Positions 1-10,137 of a stretch of DNA of 64,000 nt are shown here, one piece after another. Source of the DNA: Bombyx mori (taxonomy: Eukaryota; Arthropoda; Insecta; Lepidoptera; Bombycidae); contig NC_085128.1 of NCBI RefSeq assembly GCF_030269925.1, positions 14,324,501-14,388,500 on the forward strand. Reading direction: 5' to 3'. Numbering within the stretch: position 1 is the stretch's first letter; each line of letters opens with the position of its first letter. The position numbers and the translations under genes were made by a program. The notes under the pieces were generated by a model. That model had not been told where the DNA came from and ran no database searches. It saw only the letters and a program-made list of their open reading frames with translations.

Positions 1-209
1 TTTTTTAATAATCTGTTGAATTTATCGTGAACTCCCATATTGAAACTTTGAATTGTACTTTATATCGGTGTGGTGAAATTTGTTATATTGGTGAAGTTGG
101 ACAAGTGCTCATTACCCGCTGGTATCTTGCGTGCGTTGAGATTGTTGGTAGTTCGATGTTAGGCAAATACTATGTTTTAGTTTTTCTGCAGCGCTTACTA
201 AATCTTTTT

Positions 210-335
210 TTTTATTTTTTTTTTATTGCCCTTGTAGGCAGACGAGCATACGGCCCACCTGATGGTGAGTGGTTACCGTCGCCCATGGACTTCAGCAATG
301 CCAGGGGCAGAGCCAAGCCGCTGCCTACCGCTAAA
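210..335 (-). repeat. Second SINE-like repeat family (GTAGGCAGACGAG tail)
   Basis: A T-rich stretch is followed by CTTGTAGGCAGACGAGCATA, the GCCCACCTGATGG block and a CAGGGGCAGAGCC block. The same module recurs near 38351, 41966, 56405 and, inverted, at 59835. Its GCCCACCTG..AGTGGTTAC..GCCCATGGAC core resembles the 3' tail of Bm1, so the two families probably share a LINE-derived tail. The short open frame at 27-344 lies across it and is not a gene. Confidence 0.6.
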
Positions 336-344
336 AATATATAA

Positions 345-664
345 TATTATACCTTTAAACGAGAAATTCTTGTTTATAACTCGATAATCTGAATCTCGGA
401 AACGGCTGCAACGATTTACATAACATTTAGTATACAGGGGATTTTGGGGGCGATAAATCGATCTAGCTACGATTTATTTGCAGAAAATGTTGTTTTATTT
501 GTGTTTTCAATAATCTACTTTATCGATAATCAGCTTTATGACTCTTCCCGACATCTATTGGCGAATAATAATACTATTTTTTTTAATTGCTAACCGCTTT
601 AAAGACGCAACAAGAGGGCGTTATCAAAAAAAAAAAAAACGAGCATAGCTCGGTCATCATCTAA
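345..664 (+). mobile_element. Non-autonomous Helitron, family C, copy 1
   Basis: Similar in sequence to 48489-49087 (CCTTTAAACGAG start, GGGGCGATAAATCGATCTAG middle, GGCGTTATCAAAAAA end). The 3' end has the Helitron signature: hairpin CGAGC-ATA-GCTCG, eight bases, then CTAA followed by host T. The 5' end is degraded, so the left border is approximate. No Rep-helicase coding sequence is present. Confidence 0.6.
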
Positions 665-763
665 TATATGTTATGTGTGACATTTGCTCGTAAGCGCCAA
701 ATGCTGGTAACGTCTTCGCAGTGAATTTTTCGTTTTGAAGTTTGAAGCTTGATACTGAGTAAA

Positions 764-1132
764 TCTATATATTAATACGTGAAGCAAAAACTTTGTATCC
801 CTTTTTACGAAAATTGCGCGGACGGAGGAGTATGAAATTTTCCACACTTATAGAGAATATAGAGAAGAAGTGCACAATACTAATATTTTTTTTAAATGAT
901 GCATAAAAATACATTAAAGCAATAAAGAAAACATTACACACACTACATACCGTGTATTTGTGATGATGTTGTCAAATTGAGAATAGAATATGGTTTGTCT
1001 TTGTTAATATTTTTTATAGTGTAGTCTTGGCGAAATTCGTGATCATAGAAGTATAAAATACAATCATAATAGTGTAAAAACTTACAATTCCAATTAATTA
1101 TAGTCGAATTTCGACTACTGCGGGACCTCTAG
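764..1132 (+). mobile_element. Non-autonomous Helitron, family A, copy 1
   Basis: Begins TCTATATATTAATACGTGAA after host A and ends ACCTCTAG before host T, as expected for insertion between A and T. A hairpin (AGTCGAATTTCGACT) lies just before the CTAG end. It is 369 bp and lacks an internal segment of roughly 30 bp or more present in the copies at 2363, 40279 and 44301. Non-coding. Confidence 0.75.
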
Positions 1133-1431
1133 TAAATTTAATTTTTTAGAAATAAAAACTATCAAAATATCAAAACCAATTCGAACGAAACCTTTTTATT
1201 TTAGGAATAGTATTAATTATGTCTGTGTTAGAAAACTAGTACGTTGAGTAAATACAAATTTTGTGAACTCGTTAGGGCTAGGGAACCAATTACCAAGCGC
1301 CCACAGTTCAGGTCCGAATTTAGGGACGCTGTCTAAACAATGTAAAGCGAATGTCTGCTTAAATAACTAGCTATAAACATTAATGCTCTTCCAGAGACGG
1401 ATTTAAGAGTAATTTTTTTTTAATCGTATTT

Positions 1432-1740
1432 TTTTATTATATATTTTTTTTATTGCTCAGGGTGGAAGAGCTCACAGCCCACCTAGCATTAAATGGTTAC
1501 TGGAGCCCATAGACATCTACAACGTAGATAGAGGTCCTACCACCAGTAATTACGCAAATTATAATTTTGCGGGTTTGATTTTTATTACACGATGTTATTC
1601 CTTCACCGTGGAAGTCGATCATGAGCATTTGTTAAGTACTATTTCATTAGAAAAATTGATACCCGCCTGCCGGATTTGAACACCGGTGCATTGCTAGATA
1701 CGAATTATCCGGACGTTTTATCCTTTAGACCACGAAAACC
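1432..1740 (-). mobile_element. Bm1 SINE, internally deleted
   Basis: T-rich tail, then the GAGCTCACAGCCCACCTAGC block. The sequence jumps from ATCTACAACGTAGAT straight to AGGTCCTACCACCAG, losing the middle of Bm1, and continues through the B-box region to a degraded tRNA-like head (TTTAGACCACGA). The head is at the right, so the SINE is on the minus strand. Confidence 0.75.
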
Positions 1741-2362
1741 AAGTGAGTTTTCAAAATAGTATAGTTCAACATATATGACAATTGCTTTAAAGATTATTGA
1801 TGAAAATTTCTTGATCTAAATATTTTTTGGTTTGTGAATAAAACCGTAATGTGAAACTAGAACCGAATAAATCGCCAACTATTGCATACCGCCAACCTCA
1901 ATTACCAAATCATACCTTTCAAAATACATTTTGTATCCAAACTAGACGTCGTATCCTGATATAGATACATTAAATCGCATATTTCCATTAGTAAAATCAC
2001 GTCAGTGTAGAATCAACTGCAAAAAAACAACTTCCACCACCACTAAAATGGAAGTGGTGCTTTTAGTTTATACGTTCGTAGGCTTCGGTTTTAATGGTGA
2101 AACTGCTGACCGTACTTTCGTGTTCGACGTGCAGAATCGTTTATGTGTACAGTACACTAGGCTTGTATGCGGTTTTCGTGCTAGTTAAAAGTCTGAAATA
2201 AAAGTTTTATAGCACTAGCACATTAGTATCTATTAGAATGAATTATTCGGGATATTGGGACTATGCACTGAAGATTTTCTTTGTATAAATGTTAGAAACT
2301 TTACGCAATTGGTCAATATTGCATTCAGAGGTTCATTGACATTTTTAATAAGGTCGACATTA

Positions 2363-2762
2363 TCTATATATTAATACGTGAAGCAAAATCCCTTTTTACG
2401 AAAATTGCGCGTACGGAGGAGTATGACATTTTCCACACTTATAGAGAGTAGAGAAGAAATGCACAATGCCAATATGTTTTTAAAATAATGCATAAAAGAT
2501 ACATTAAATCAATAAAGAAAACATTACACACACTACATACCGTGTATTTGACGCACACATGCATGCATACTATTTATTGACAAACATTTGTTCTTGACGT
2601 CTGTTGTCAAATTGAGAATAGAATATGTCCTTGTTAATATTTTTTATAGTGTAGTCTTGGCGAAATTTGTGATTATAGAAGTATAAAATACATTCATAAT
2701 AGTGTACAAAATTACAATTCCATTTAATTATAGTCGAATTTCGACTACTGCGGGACCTCTAG
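2363..2762 (+). mobile_element. Non-autonomous Helitron, family A, copy 2
   Basis: Same termini as the copy at 764: TCTATATATTAATACGTG after host A, and CTAG before host T with the AGTCGAATTTCGACT hairpin. At 400 bp it retains the CACATGCATGCATAC segment missing from copy 1. It lacks a few bases near the start (AAAAACTTTGTATC). Non-coding. Confidence 0.75.
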
Positions 2763-3797
2763 TTTTAATTATTTTCTAGTTCATTTCATTTTGTTTTCAA
2801 TCATTGCATCAAGAGTTCAATAAAACACAAAATAATTCAATCAAAATAAATTGAAAGCCAAAACATATACTGTTGTTTAATTTTAATTACTGATCTTTAT
2901 TGTAGTCTTGTTTAATTTTAATTACAAAAAAAACATTTTCCTCAAAATACCTCTCCAATATTTAGACAAAATTAATCGAAAACTGATAATGGACTAGCGG
3001 AATCAATGCCCCAAGTTACATTTTAGGTGTAGGATGAATTGGTACACAAAATCAAAATTTCCGAATCTAAGAATATTTAGATTTTGTTTTTTGCTTGTTC
3101 AGTCAATAAAGTATCTGTGGCTTAAAACTAGTATATAAAATAATAATACTCTGTGTCCAGGCATCAAATAATTTCCCATTACACGTCCTTAATATGTAGT
3201 AATATAAAATGCCAAAAGTTTATACGTTTTGAACGGAAACCAGTAATATGTGTAACTTTTCATATTTCCACAAAATATCGTGAACACGTCATCATCCTAC
3301 AACCAATATGTCTTTAGTGTGTTAAGGCGCGTCGGTTATACTACAATTTTTTATCGCAAAGCAATAACGTAGCTCCATCAAAACAGCGAGGTAACCACTT
3401 TTTCATGGGTATTCGTATCGTAGTATTTGCTGTCATTTATATCCTTCGATGAGATCGTCGACTACATGGACTAATAAAAGTCAGATTCCGGAATTTGTCT
3501 GAATCAGATTCTAGAGAACATTTTCTGAGCACCGATAAGTTCCCTTATCATAAAATTTAACGAGCCTGATCTTCGAGTCTACTCAACTGGCTTAAATCAT
3601 TATTATTATGTATGTAGATTCTCAAAGTGTTTCAACTACCTCGCAGCTTAACCCTCTCATATTCTTTATCATATCGTAAATATTATTGTACACCTTTTGT
3701 GGCGGTATGATAGAACACAAGATATTTGACAAATGCTTGAGTTTTGTTAACGGCATTATCAAGATAATTTTGCTTAAATATATTATTATACAAGTTT
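2763..3797. other. No gene recognised; AT-rich spacer
   Basis: About 1 kb of AT-rich sequence. A short direct repeat of TTGTTTAATTTTAATTAC occurs around 2872-2930. I see no long frame, splice-flanked exon or known repeat. Confidence 0.4.
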
Positions 3798-4121
3798 TTT
3801 TTTTTATTGTTTAGATCAACGGACGAGCTCACAGCCCACCTGGTGTTCAGTGGTGGTAACCACTGTGGGTGGGGCCCATAGACATCTACAACGTAAATGC
3901 CGCCACGCACCTTGAGATATGGGTTCTAAGAGTCTCAGTATAGTTACGACGGCTGCCCCACCCTTCAAACTGAAAGGCATTACTGCTTCACGGCCGAAAT
4001 AGGCAGGGTGTGGTACCTACCTGTGCGGACTAACAAGAGGTCCTACCGCCAGTAATTACACAAATTTTTATTTTGCGGGTTTGATTTTATTTCTTCACCG
4101 TTATCTTTTAGCCCACGACCA
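3798..4121 (-). mobile_element. Bm1 SINE, head deleted
   Basis: Poly-T, ATTGTTTAGATCAACGGACG and GAGCTCACAGCCCACCTGG, continuing through the body to TTTTGCGGGTTTGATTTTA. A deletion then joins it to TTATCTTTTAGCCCACGACC, a remnant of the tRNA-like head. The B-box region is lost. Confidence 0.75.
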
Positions 4122-5401
4122 GTCCGACGCAGTTCCGCATAATAACATTCGGACGGTCATTCTACCAGTTTGGGGGGTAAAAACAGAACGAAGATCTTCA
4201 ACAGAGCGGGTAAAATCGTCCGGTACGTCCGCTATCTCATTTCACTAGATTCCAATTAAACATACTTTTAAAACTGATAATGAAAACTACGGCCCTGTTA
4301 AGTTTTGCTGAAAATCGCTAACCGTAGGAACAGTCATAAACACACTCGCTTTTGTTTCGCAGTTTACGACGTGTGGTTCTTGTCTTGCTCTTCTAACGTC
4401 CGTCGATGTAAAATTTTAAAACCTTTGTAGAGAGACATCACAGCAGCTGCTTGGAATTATAGCTAAACGTGAAGTAAGATAACTGGAAATGTCTTATAAA
4501 CAACAGAGGAAGAGTTTATAGTTATTCATTGACTAAGGAATATATAATATTAGATCCGGTTGGGTTTTTCTTTTAACTGACAGAGGGCTTGTTATGTGTA
4601 CGAGCCTCTATCAGGATCTTACTTGTTTCTACCGAGAAGAAGCTATTCGAGTTTGAGGTGTGAGACAGCCGTAATTTTAAGATAGTCGAGAGTTTTACCT
4701 CATCTGTCAAGATTTATATGAGCGGAGTTCATTGCTGGAGTCACTGTGTATGTTAATGCGTTTTCATAAATCATTTTTGGTACGTACATGACGAGTTTAT
4801 GGAATAAACTGCTTTCCAGGGAAACATTCTTAACGTATAAATTTTCTGCTTGAAATGAGACTTAAAAAGTTCTCGGTAAACAACAGCCTGTCTATATTAT
4901 TGGTCAGTGTCAATGAGCGACGCTAAGCACGTAATATTCCAAACATGCTTGTCTGCTATTCACGGCAGTAAAAAAATGTTTGCACTAAAAATAATATCTC
5001 AATTTATTTCGGTTCATCGACTTTATCACGCTGACCAGGACGAAAGCTAAGAACAAAATGTTATTTAACTGTTTACCAACCAATAAATTCAATGAACCAA
5101 TAAAACTCATCAACAAATTCAATATTTTATTTACAATCACATCCAGTATCGTTCACAGCAGGTCCTCGTTATGAAAACACATTAAACTATTTTTGCTCCC
5201 CTCGTTCGTACAAATTTAGCCCCCACTACTACGGAGGGGTCTAATTGACGTTTTAAATCTGTCCACGCCCTTTCGTAGTTACAACTCTCGAGCATTATTT
5301 TATATTATGAGTTATCGGTTTATTAGTTAAGCATAGTTTATTTCTTTGAGTCTCCTCCTGGGTTATAGCTTCTGTATAATTCAAACAGAAAAAAAATCTG
5401 T
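4122..5401. other. No gene recognised
   Basis: Single-copy-looking sequence. Short frames are not flanked by convincing splice signals, and no protein family was recognised on either strand. Confidence 0.35.
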
Positions 5402-5985
5402 CTTGGCACGATTACCAAGATAAAACTCTCCACAATATGCTACAAAAGAATCCTAGACTACTTTGGGCTATACTACGCGTAGTCATACGAGCTCGCGGTT
5501 GAGAATAAAGCCATTTGTGTACACTATGTATGAGTACAGTTATCATAAGAACATTATTTGGTTTTTCTAATACCTAATACCTAATTATCTAAGTCTTTAG
5601 AACTGCAAAAAACGAGGTAACTGTAGGTATTTCATTCACAACTTGTGAGTCCGTACGGGTATGAAGGTACCAACGTTATCTTGGCTCGAATACCAAGATA
5701 AAACTCTCCACAATATGCTACCAAATAATCCTAGGCTACTTTGGACTATACTGCGCGTCGTCATACCGACAATTTCCACGAAACGGGTAAAGTAGATAGG
5801 AAAAGAGCTCGCTGTTGAGAATAAAGCCATTTGTGTACACTATGTCATTGTATGCGTATCGTTATCATAAGTACATTATTTGGTCTTTCTAATACCTAAT
5901 TACCTAAGTCTTTAGAACTGCAAAAAAACGAGCTAGCTGTAGGCATTTTATTCACAACTTGTGAGTCCTTACGGGTATGTAGGTA
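5402..5985. repeat. Two-unit tandem duplication of about 280-305 bp
   Basis: Unit 1 (5402-5679) and unit 2 (5680-5985) share CCAAGATAAAACTCTCCACA, then TTGAGAATAAAGCCATTTGT, a CCTAAGTCTTTAGAACTGCA block and a Bm1-like ACTTGTGAGTCC...ACGGGTATG end. Unit 2 carries roughly 25-40 extra bases (ACAATTTCCACGAAACGGGT region). Scattered substitutions show that the duplication is not new. Confidence 0.7.
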
Positions 5986-6058
5986 CCACCGCTCTGCCTA
6001 TTTCTGCCGTGAAGCAGTAATGAGTTTCGGTTTGAAGAATGGGGCAGTTTTTGTATTG
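5950..6058 (+). mobile_element. Bm1 SINE fragment
   Basis: Contains GGTACCACCGCTCTGCC, TTCTGCCGTGAAGCAGTAAT and GTTTCGGTTTGAAGAATGGG, the Bm1 body on the plus strand. Head and tail are missing. Its left part belongs to the second unit of the tandem duplication. Confidence 0.6.
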
Positions 6059-6724
6059 TAAAATCGAGACTGACTGTGTACCAACACTGTGGGTGCCTAT
6101 CGACTCCGGTAATAACCCATAAGCTAGCCCACAGACCTAAAAAAACATTTCAAAAAATAATTCATACAACAGCTGAATATTGATTTACCTCACACCGAAC
6201 ATAATAAATAATTTTATATTCCAACATAATCAAAACGGGGTGCGCATTACATATTTTAGTGTATTGAGGATCACGCATACTTAACGTGAGTGGTGGATAT
6301 GTGATAACTCGTTTATGATTATTCGCCGTATATATTATAATACTTGTATATATATATAATATGTATTTTATAATATTATGAATGTGAATACTTAATATGT
6401 GTATGTGAAACGGTCGAAGGGATCCGGATGACATTTAGCAAAAAGGAAATAGCAGCAGTTTATTATTTAAACGGCATTAACAATAAGGATACCATTTAAT
6501 CATGGTAAATGAGATATCCTGAACGAAGCCGAGTATATCTGCTGTCATTAATACGACATTGTATTTTCTAGTTCTTGATTTGATGTAAGTGTGACTGGTG
6601 GTGGTTTATGGACCAGACTTGTTTGTCACAAGCACCTTTTTATCATAACAAAATGTAGCGTCAGTCATATTATTTTTAATTACAAATTTAATATGTGTTT
6701 AACCACGCAATATGTCTTGTTCTT
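6059..6724. other. No gene recognised; AT-rich
   Basis: Contains an AT-rich, near-microsatellite TATATA stretch around 6330-6375. No supported feature was seen. Confidence 0.35.
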
Positions 6725-7011
6725 CTTCTTTGTCTCCAGCTTAACCCACTAGGTGAGGTCGGCACAGCGAATTTGTCTATTCCATTCTCTTCTATGGCGG
6801 CTGCGTCATCTCAACATGCACTCCTCTCTCTCTCTCATATCGTCATTCACCCACTCCATCCATGTTTTTTTTTATTTATTGCTTGCATGGATGGACGAGC
6901 TCACAGCCCACCACAGTCTTCTTCGGTCAACCTCTTCCCCTCTATTTTGCACTACTATTTCCATACATCTCCTAGTCACATGCATCTCCTCTCTGCATCT
7001 TGTTATAATGA
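6725..7011 (-). pseudogene. Degenerate LINE C-terminal coding relic (RTE-like), split by Bm1
   Basis: Read on the minus strand, 7011 to 6924 gives CREEMHVTRRCMEI and GEEVDRRR. 6861 to 6725 gives WMEWVNDDMRERE and, after a stop, REWNRQIRCADLT. This is the common lepidopteran LINE ending 'GRPKKRWMDxVKDDMRE...W..KTRCADPT' (family pattern recalled, not searched). The frame has stops and a Bm1 tail inserted in the middle. A second relic of this type lies at 54320-54500. RTE assignment is tentative. Confidence 0.5.
6862..6923 (-). mobile_element. Bm1 tail fragment inside LINE relic
   Basis: TTTTTTTTTATTTATTGCTT then GGATGGACGAGCTCACAGCC interrupt the LINE relic. Only the 3' tail of Bm1 is present, as expected for a severely 5'-truncated insertion. 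Confidence 0.6.
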
Positions 7012-7895
7012 TAAATTTATGAAGTGTTTCTGCTCGGTGTCTTTCTGTTAATTTTTTTATTCTTTTCATATCATTTAAATCAATATTTTTTGTCTTCGAT
7101 TACAGAGAAGCTTACAGCCCAGCTGACGGTTAGTAATTACCGTCAAATATGTACAACGACAAGAGTTCTCACTGTGCAGTAGTAACTCGAAAAATTACTC
7201 AGAGCGATCCACATGGAACATAGGGTACGAAACACAAAGAACCAAAGTCCCTCCGTAAACCCAGAGTTTTGAAAATACCCGGGAGATTGTGATTATGGAC
7301 ATAAAATACCTCTTTTGTATGTAGTCGAATAAAATGGATGAGGTATTTTGACATTAAAATGAATTGGCAAAATAATGTTCGACGCTTAGTAGCTGCGGCC
7401 CATAAATGGGGATTTTCACCTCCTACTCTCACTAAATTCTATTTAACATGTGATTTCCACCCAATTTCGGCAAATTCCATTTACTTACGTATTTACCAGT
7501 GTGTATAGGTATAAAGCTACGTCCACATATTATTATGTATTAATATATAATGTTGGCCCAAAGCTTCTTAAATGTTTACCATATTTTAGTAGACAAGGTC
7601 TCAATTATATCCTTTTCGATAGGTATTGACGTCATGCTATTTATGACGTAATTACATTTCAATAATTTTAACAACACATCAATTACCTATCTATTTTGAA
7701 GATGACATTATACTACGCTTTGAGCACTCGGTTTCAATTTAATTAATTATTTCAATAAAACATATTATTATTTCGTTTATTATATTTTGTTAAAGTATTT
7801 CTGAATTTATCCTTTATACTATTTCAGTTAAGATACTTATTAAAAGTCTTATTACAAAGTATGGTATTTTAGATTGCCTAGATCTACGGACGTAT
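7012..7895. other. No gene; small Bm1-like scrap near 7100
   Basis: 7100-7165 (GCTTACAGCCCAGCTGACGG...ATGTACAACG) looks like a decayed Bm1 tail on the minus strand. The rest is AT-rich and unrecognised. Confidence 0.35.
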
Positions 7896-8917
7896 TAGGA
7901 GTGGGTAATATCGGTTTTGCCGCGTATCGAATCGTATCTATATATCGAGGATCAATATCGGATATTGAATCTATATATTTTCTGAATCTATATATTGATG
8001 GATGCTAGTAGATTTTCTCGATTCATGATATTTGAGATTTGAAACGATACGCTGATATAATATCGTAGTAGATATAGATTTAAGTTAACGTTATGCGGTT
8101 GGTTTTCTGATATTAATTTATAATATGATCTTAAAGTAATAAAAAGAACATGAAAATAAAAATATCAAAAAAAACTTTCCTTCATGCTTTTACCAGGCTT
8201 AGGACTGGCTACATTATTTTCAGTTTTTAGTATTTTGTGTCTTAACTTAAAATTACAAAATATACCAAAAGAGTGTAGATTTCAAAAGTTTAATACAAAC
8301 ACAAGAAATAAACTCAATTATTTGGATTCAACTAAAAATAGAAAAATGTGTACTTTAAAAATCAAACACAAAAAACTTTTAAGTATTTATAAACACTTGT
8401 CCAAAAATTCTAGTTCAAGGTCAAAGCGCGTGAAATTAAATTCAACGATGCAAATAGGCTATACTGCATTCAAGTTAGGGTCGAAAGTTGAAACTTCTTT
8501 CCTTAAGTGTATCCTGCTGATACGCTAAGAATAATCTACAGACATATGGACTTAAATATAAGGTTTACAATTGTATGGATAATGCCTGTTTCTGTTTCAT
8601 TCATCACATGATATCTCTATCGTGCGCTCACTCACTCTGGCCGATTCGATATGAACCAAACGAATATTGCTGATATTAACGAATCGGTACGATATGCCGA
8701 TGCGCATCACATCGAGCAATATCGTGTATCGGCTGATATCGAAATATAGATTTCGATTCACGAATCGGTACGATATGGCGATGCGCATCACATCGAGCAA
8801 TATCGTGTATCGGCTGATATCGATATATAGATTTCGTGCGGGGCGATATCGGATTCAACGATATTGCTGCGATATATAGATATTGAATCTATATACGATT
8901 TATATCACCCACTCCTA
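7896..8917. mobile_element. Non-autonomous hAT-type DNA transposon
   Basis: Ends are TAGGAGTGGGTAATATCGG on the left and, on the opposite strand, TAGGAGTGGGTGATAT on the right. They are flanked by a perfect 8-bp direct repeat GGACGTAT (7888-7895 and 8918-8925). An 8-bp target duplication with TAG-type inverted termini is the hAT signature. The 1,022-bp body is non-coding: the 114-residue frame at 8184-8528 has no transposase motif. Both flanks are dense in CGATAT/ATATCG motifs, including two 81-bp tandem units from 8680. Subterminal repeats of this kind bind transposase in hAT elements, so that role is inferred here. Confidence 0.75.
8680..8841. repeat. 81-bp direct tandem repeat inside the hAT element
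   Basis: Unit 1 starts at 8680 (CGAATCGGTACGATATGCCG) and unit 2 at 8761 (CGAATCGGTACGATATGGCG). They share GCGCATCACATCGAGCAATA and GTGTATCGGCTGATATCG. Because 81 is a multiple of three, both strands show spurious periodic frames; these are not genes. Confidence 0.8.
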
Positions 8918-9010
8918 GGACGTATATTGAACCAATTCATATATCTCGTTAACCTAATCAAACTCGCCTAACTCAAAACCGAAACAAGGCTTTCTAGGAT
9001 CTACCTCAAG

Positions 9011-9150
9011 GGAATCCTAGAGTACTTTAGAGACATTGCCAGGAAAGACGGAGATAATCTTGAAAAATTAGTGATTACTGGCAAAGTGAACCGGAAAGAA
9101 TCGCGTGGCCGCAATCCAATGTGTGGGTCTGACTAGATCCGCACCACAAT
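9011..9150 (+). pseudogene. RTE-clade LINE relic, 5' part
   Basis: Translates as GILEYFRDIARKDGDNLEKL, then VITGKVNRKESRGRNP and GSD, followed by a stop. This is the C-terminal region of an RTE reverse transcriptase polyprotein (pattern '..FGHxxRxD..NLEKLIVTGKVxGxRxRGRxPxRWSD'). The relic continues after the inserted Bm1 at 9368 and is closely related to 62215-62545. Confidence 0.65.
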
Positions 9151-9155
9151 TGATT

Positions 9156-9362
9156 TTTTTTTATTTTTTTTATTTATTGCTTAGATGGGTGGACGAGCTC
9201 ACAGCCCACCTGCTGTTAAATTGTTACTGGAGCCCATAGACATCTACAACGTAAATGCGCCACCCACCTTGAGATGAGTTCTAAGGTCTCAGTATAGTTA
9301 CAACGGCTGCCCCACCCTTCAAACCGAAACGCATTACTGCTTCACGGCTGAAATAGGCAGGG
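9156..9362 (-). mobile_element. Bm1 SINE, 5'-truncated, with TGATT target duplication
   Basis: Poly-T, ATTGCTTAGATGGGTGGACG and the Bm1 body to GGCTGAAATAGGCAGG. TGATT occurs at 9151-9155 and 9363-9367. Removing the SINE and one TGATT restores the RTE reading across the junction, so Bm1 inserted into an existing RTE copy. Confidence 0.8.
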
Positions 9363-9367
9363 TGATT

Positions 9368-9465
9368 CCACCGTCTACGTTTCTCTGCGAGTAGCCGAAG
9401 AGGTTGAGACGGATGAAAGTGGTTACGACCCTCGAGTATGAAGAACAGACTGTAGAAGGAGATCA
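9368..9465 (+). pseudogene. RTE-clade LINE relic, 3' part
   Basis: Continues the RTE from 9150 with CCACCGTCTACGTTTCTCTG and GTTACGACCCTC, matching the GGTCACGACCCTCAGTAATG ending of the copy near 62500. A stop and indels break the frame. A degraded GAAG-rich tail follows. Confidence 0.6.
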
Positions 9466-9580
9466 ACAGACCTCATACACACAATTAAGAGCAAAAAATA
9501 TATTGTAGGCAGAAAAGAAAATGAAAAATATGTAATACGATCCGAATTCAATTTCGACCGAATCTTTTGTGCTCCTTTAA

Positions 9581-10037
9581 GGCTTCGTCAAACAGAACGC
9601 GTACTTAGCGCTGCGTTTTAACGTCGCGCTCTTTTCATATCACACAAATTGACTAGACGAGCCTAACGCTCCTTGACGCAACGCCAAATCATAGTGCCTT
9701 TCGATAGCAGTATGAAAATTTAAAAGTATTAAGATGTCGAGTGATTCAGATGTGGCATTGTATGAGCATGAGTATTTTTTAACTAATTCTATCAATTTTT
9801 CGGGCATTATCCAGTATCCTAATACACATTCACTCGGACACTAAATGAAATTTGTAAAAAATTACAACGCCTGACGTCAAAGCGTCTTAACGCCGCGACA
9901 GATCGCTGCGTACTGCGAGCGCTGGCGCTCTGTTTGACAGCATATTACCATAACAGTACATCACATCTCGGCGTCATAGCGCGCCGTCAGTTTAACGCTT
10001 TGACGCGCGCTAAGTACGCTTTCTGTTTGACGAAGCC
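9581..10037. mobile_element. MITE with long CpG-rich inverted ends
   Basis: The left end GGCTTCGTCAAACAGAACGC is mirrored on the other strand by GGCTTCGTCAAACAGAAAGC at the right end. Similarity extends through GTACTTAGCGC and beyond. TTTAA flanks both sides (9576-9580, 10038-10042). The 457-bp body is non-coding. The TTAA-containing duplication suggests a piggyBac- or Harbinger-related source; this is not resolved. Confidence 0.7.
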
Positions 10038-10137
10038 TTTAAAGCGAAATAGCAAAAAAATACCAATTAGGGTAAATAACGTTTTGTCGTTTCCGCGATA
10101 TTGTTGATGTTGTATGAGCGACTATGATCACAATAAG

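Noticed and set aside
8184..8528. 114-residue protein gene
   Set aside because: Lies inside the non-autonomous hAT element, has AT-driven composition and no transposase or zinc-finger motif.
8680..8841. CRISPR-like or satellite array
   Set aside because: Only two 81-bp units, located inside a hAT element in an animal genome.
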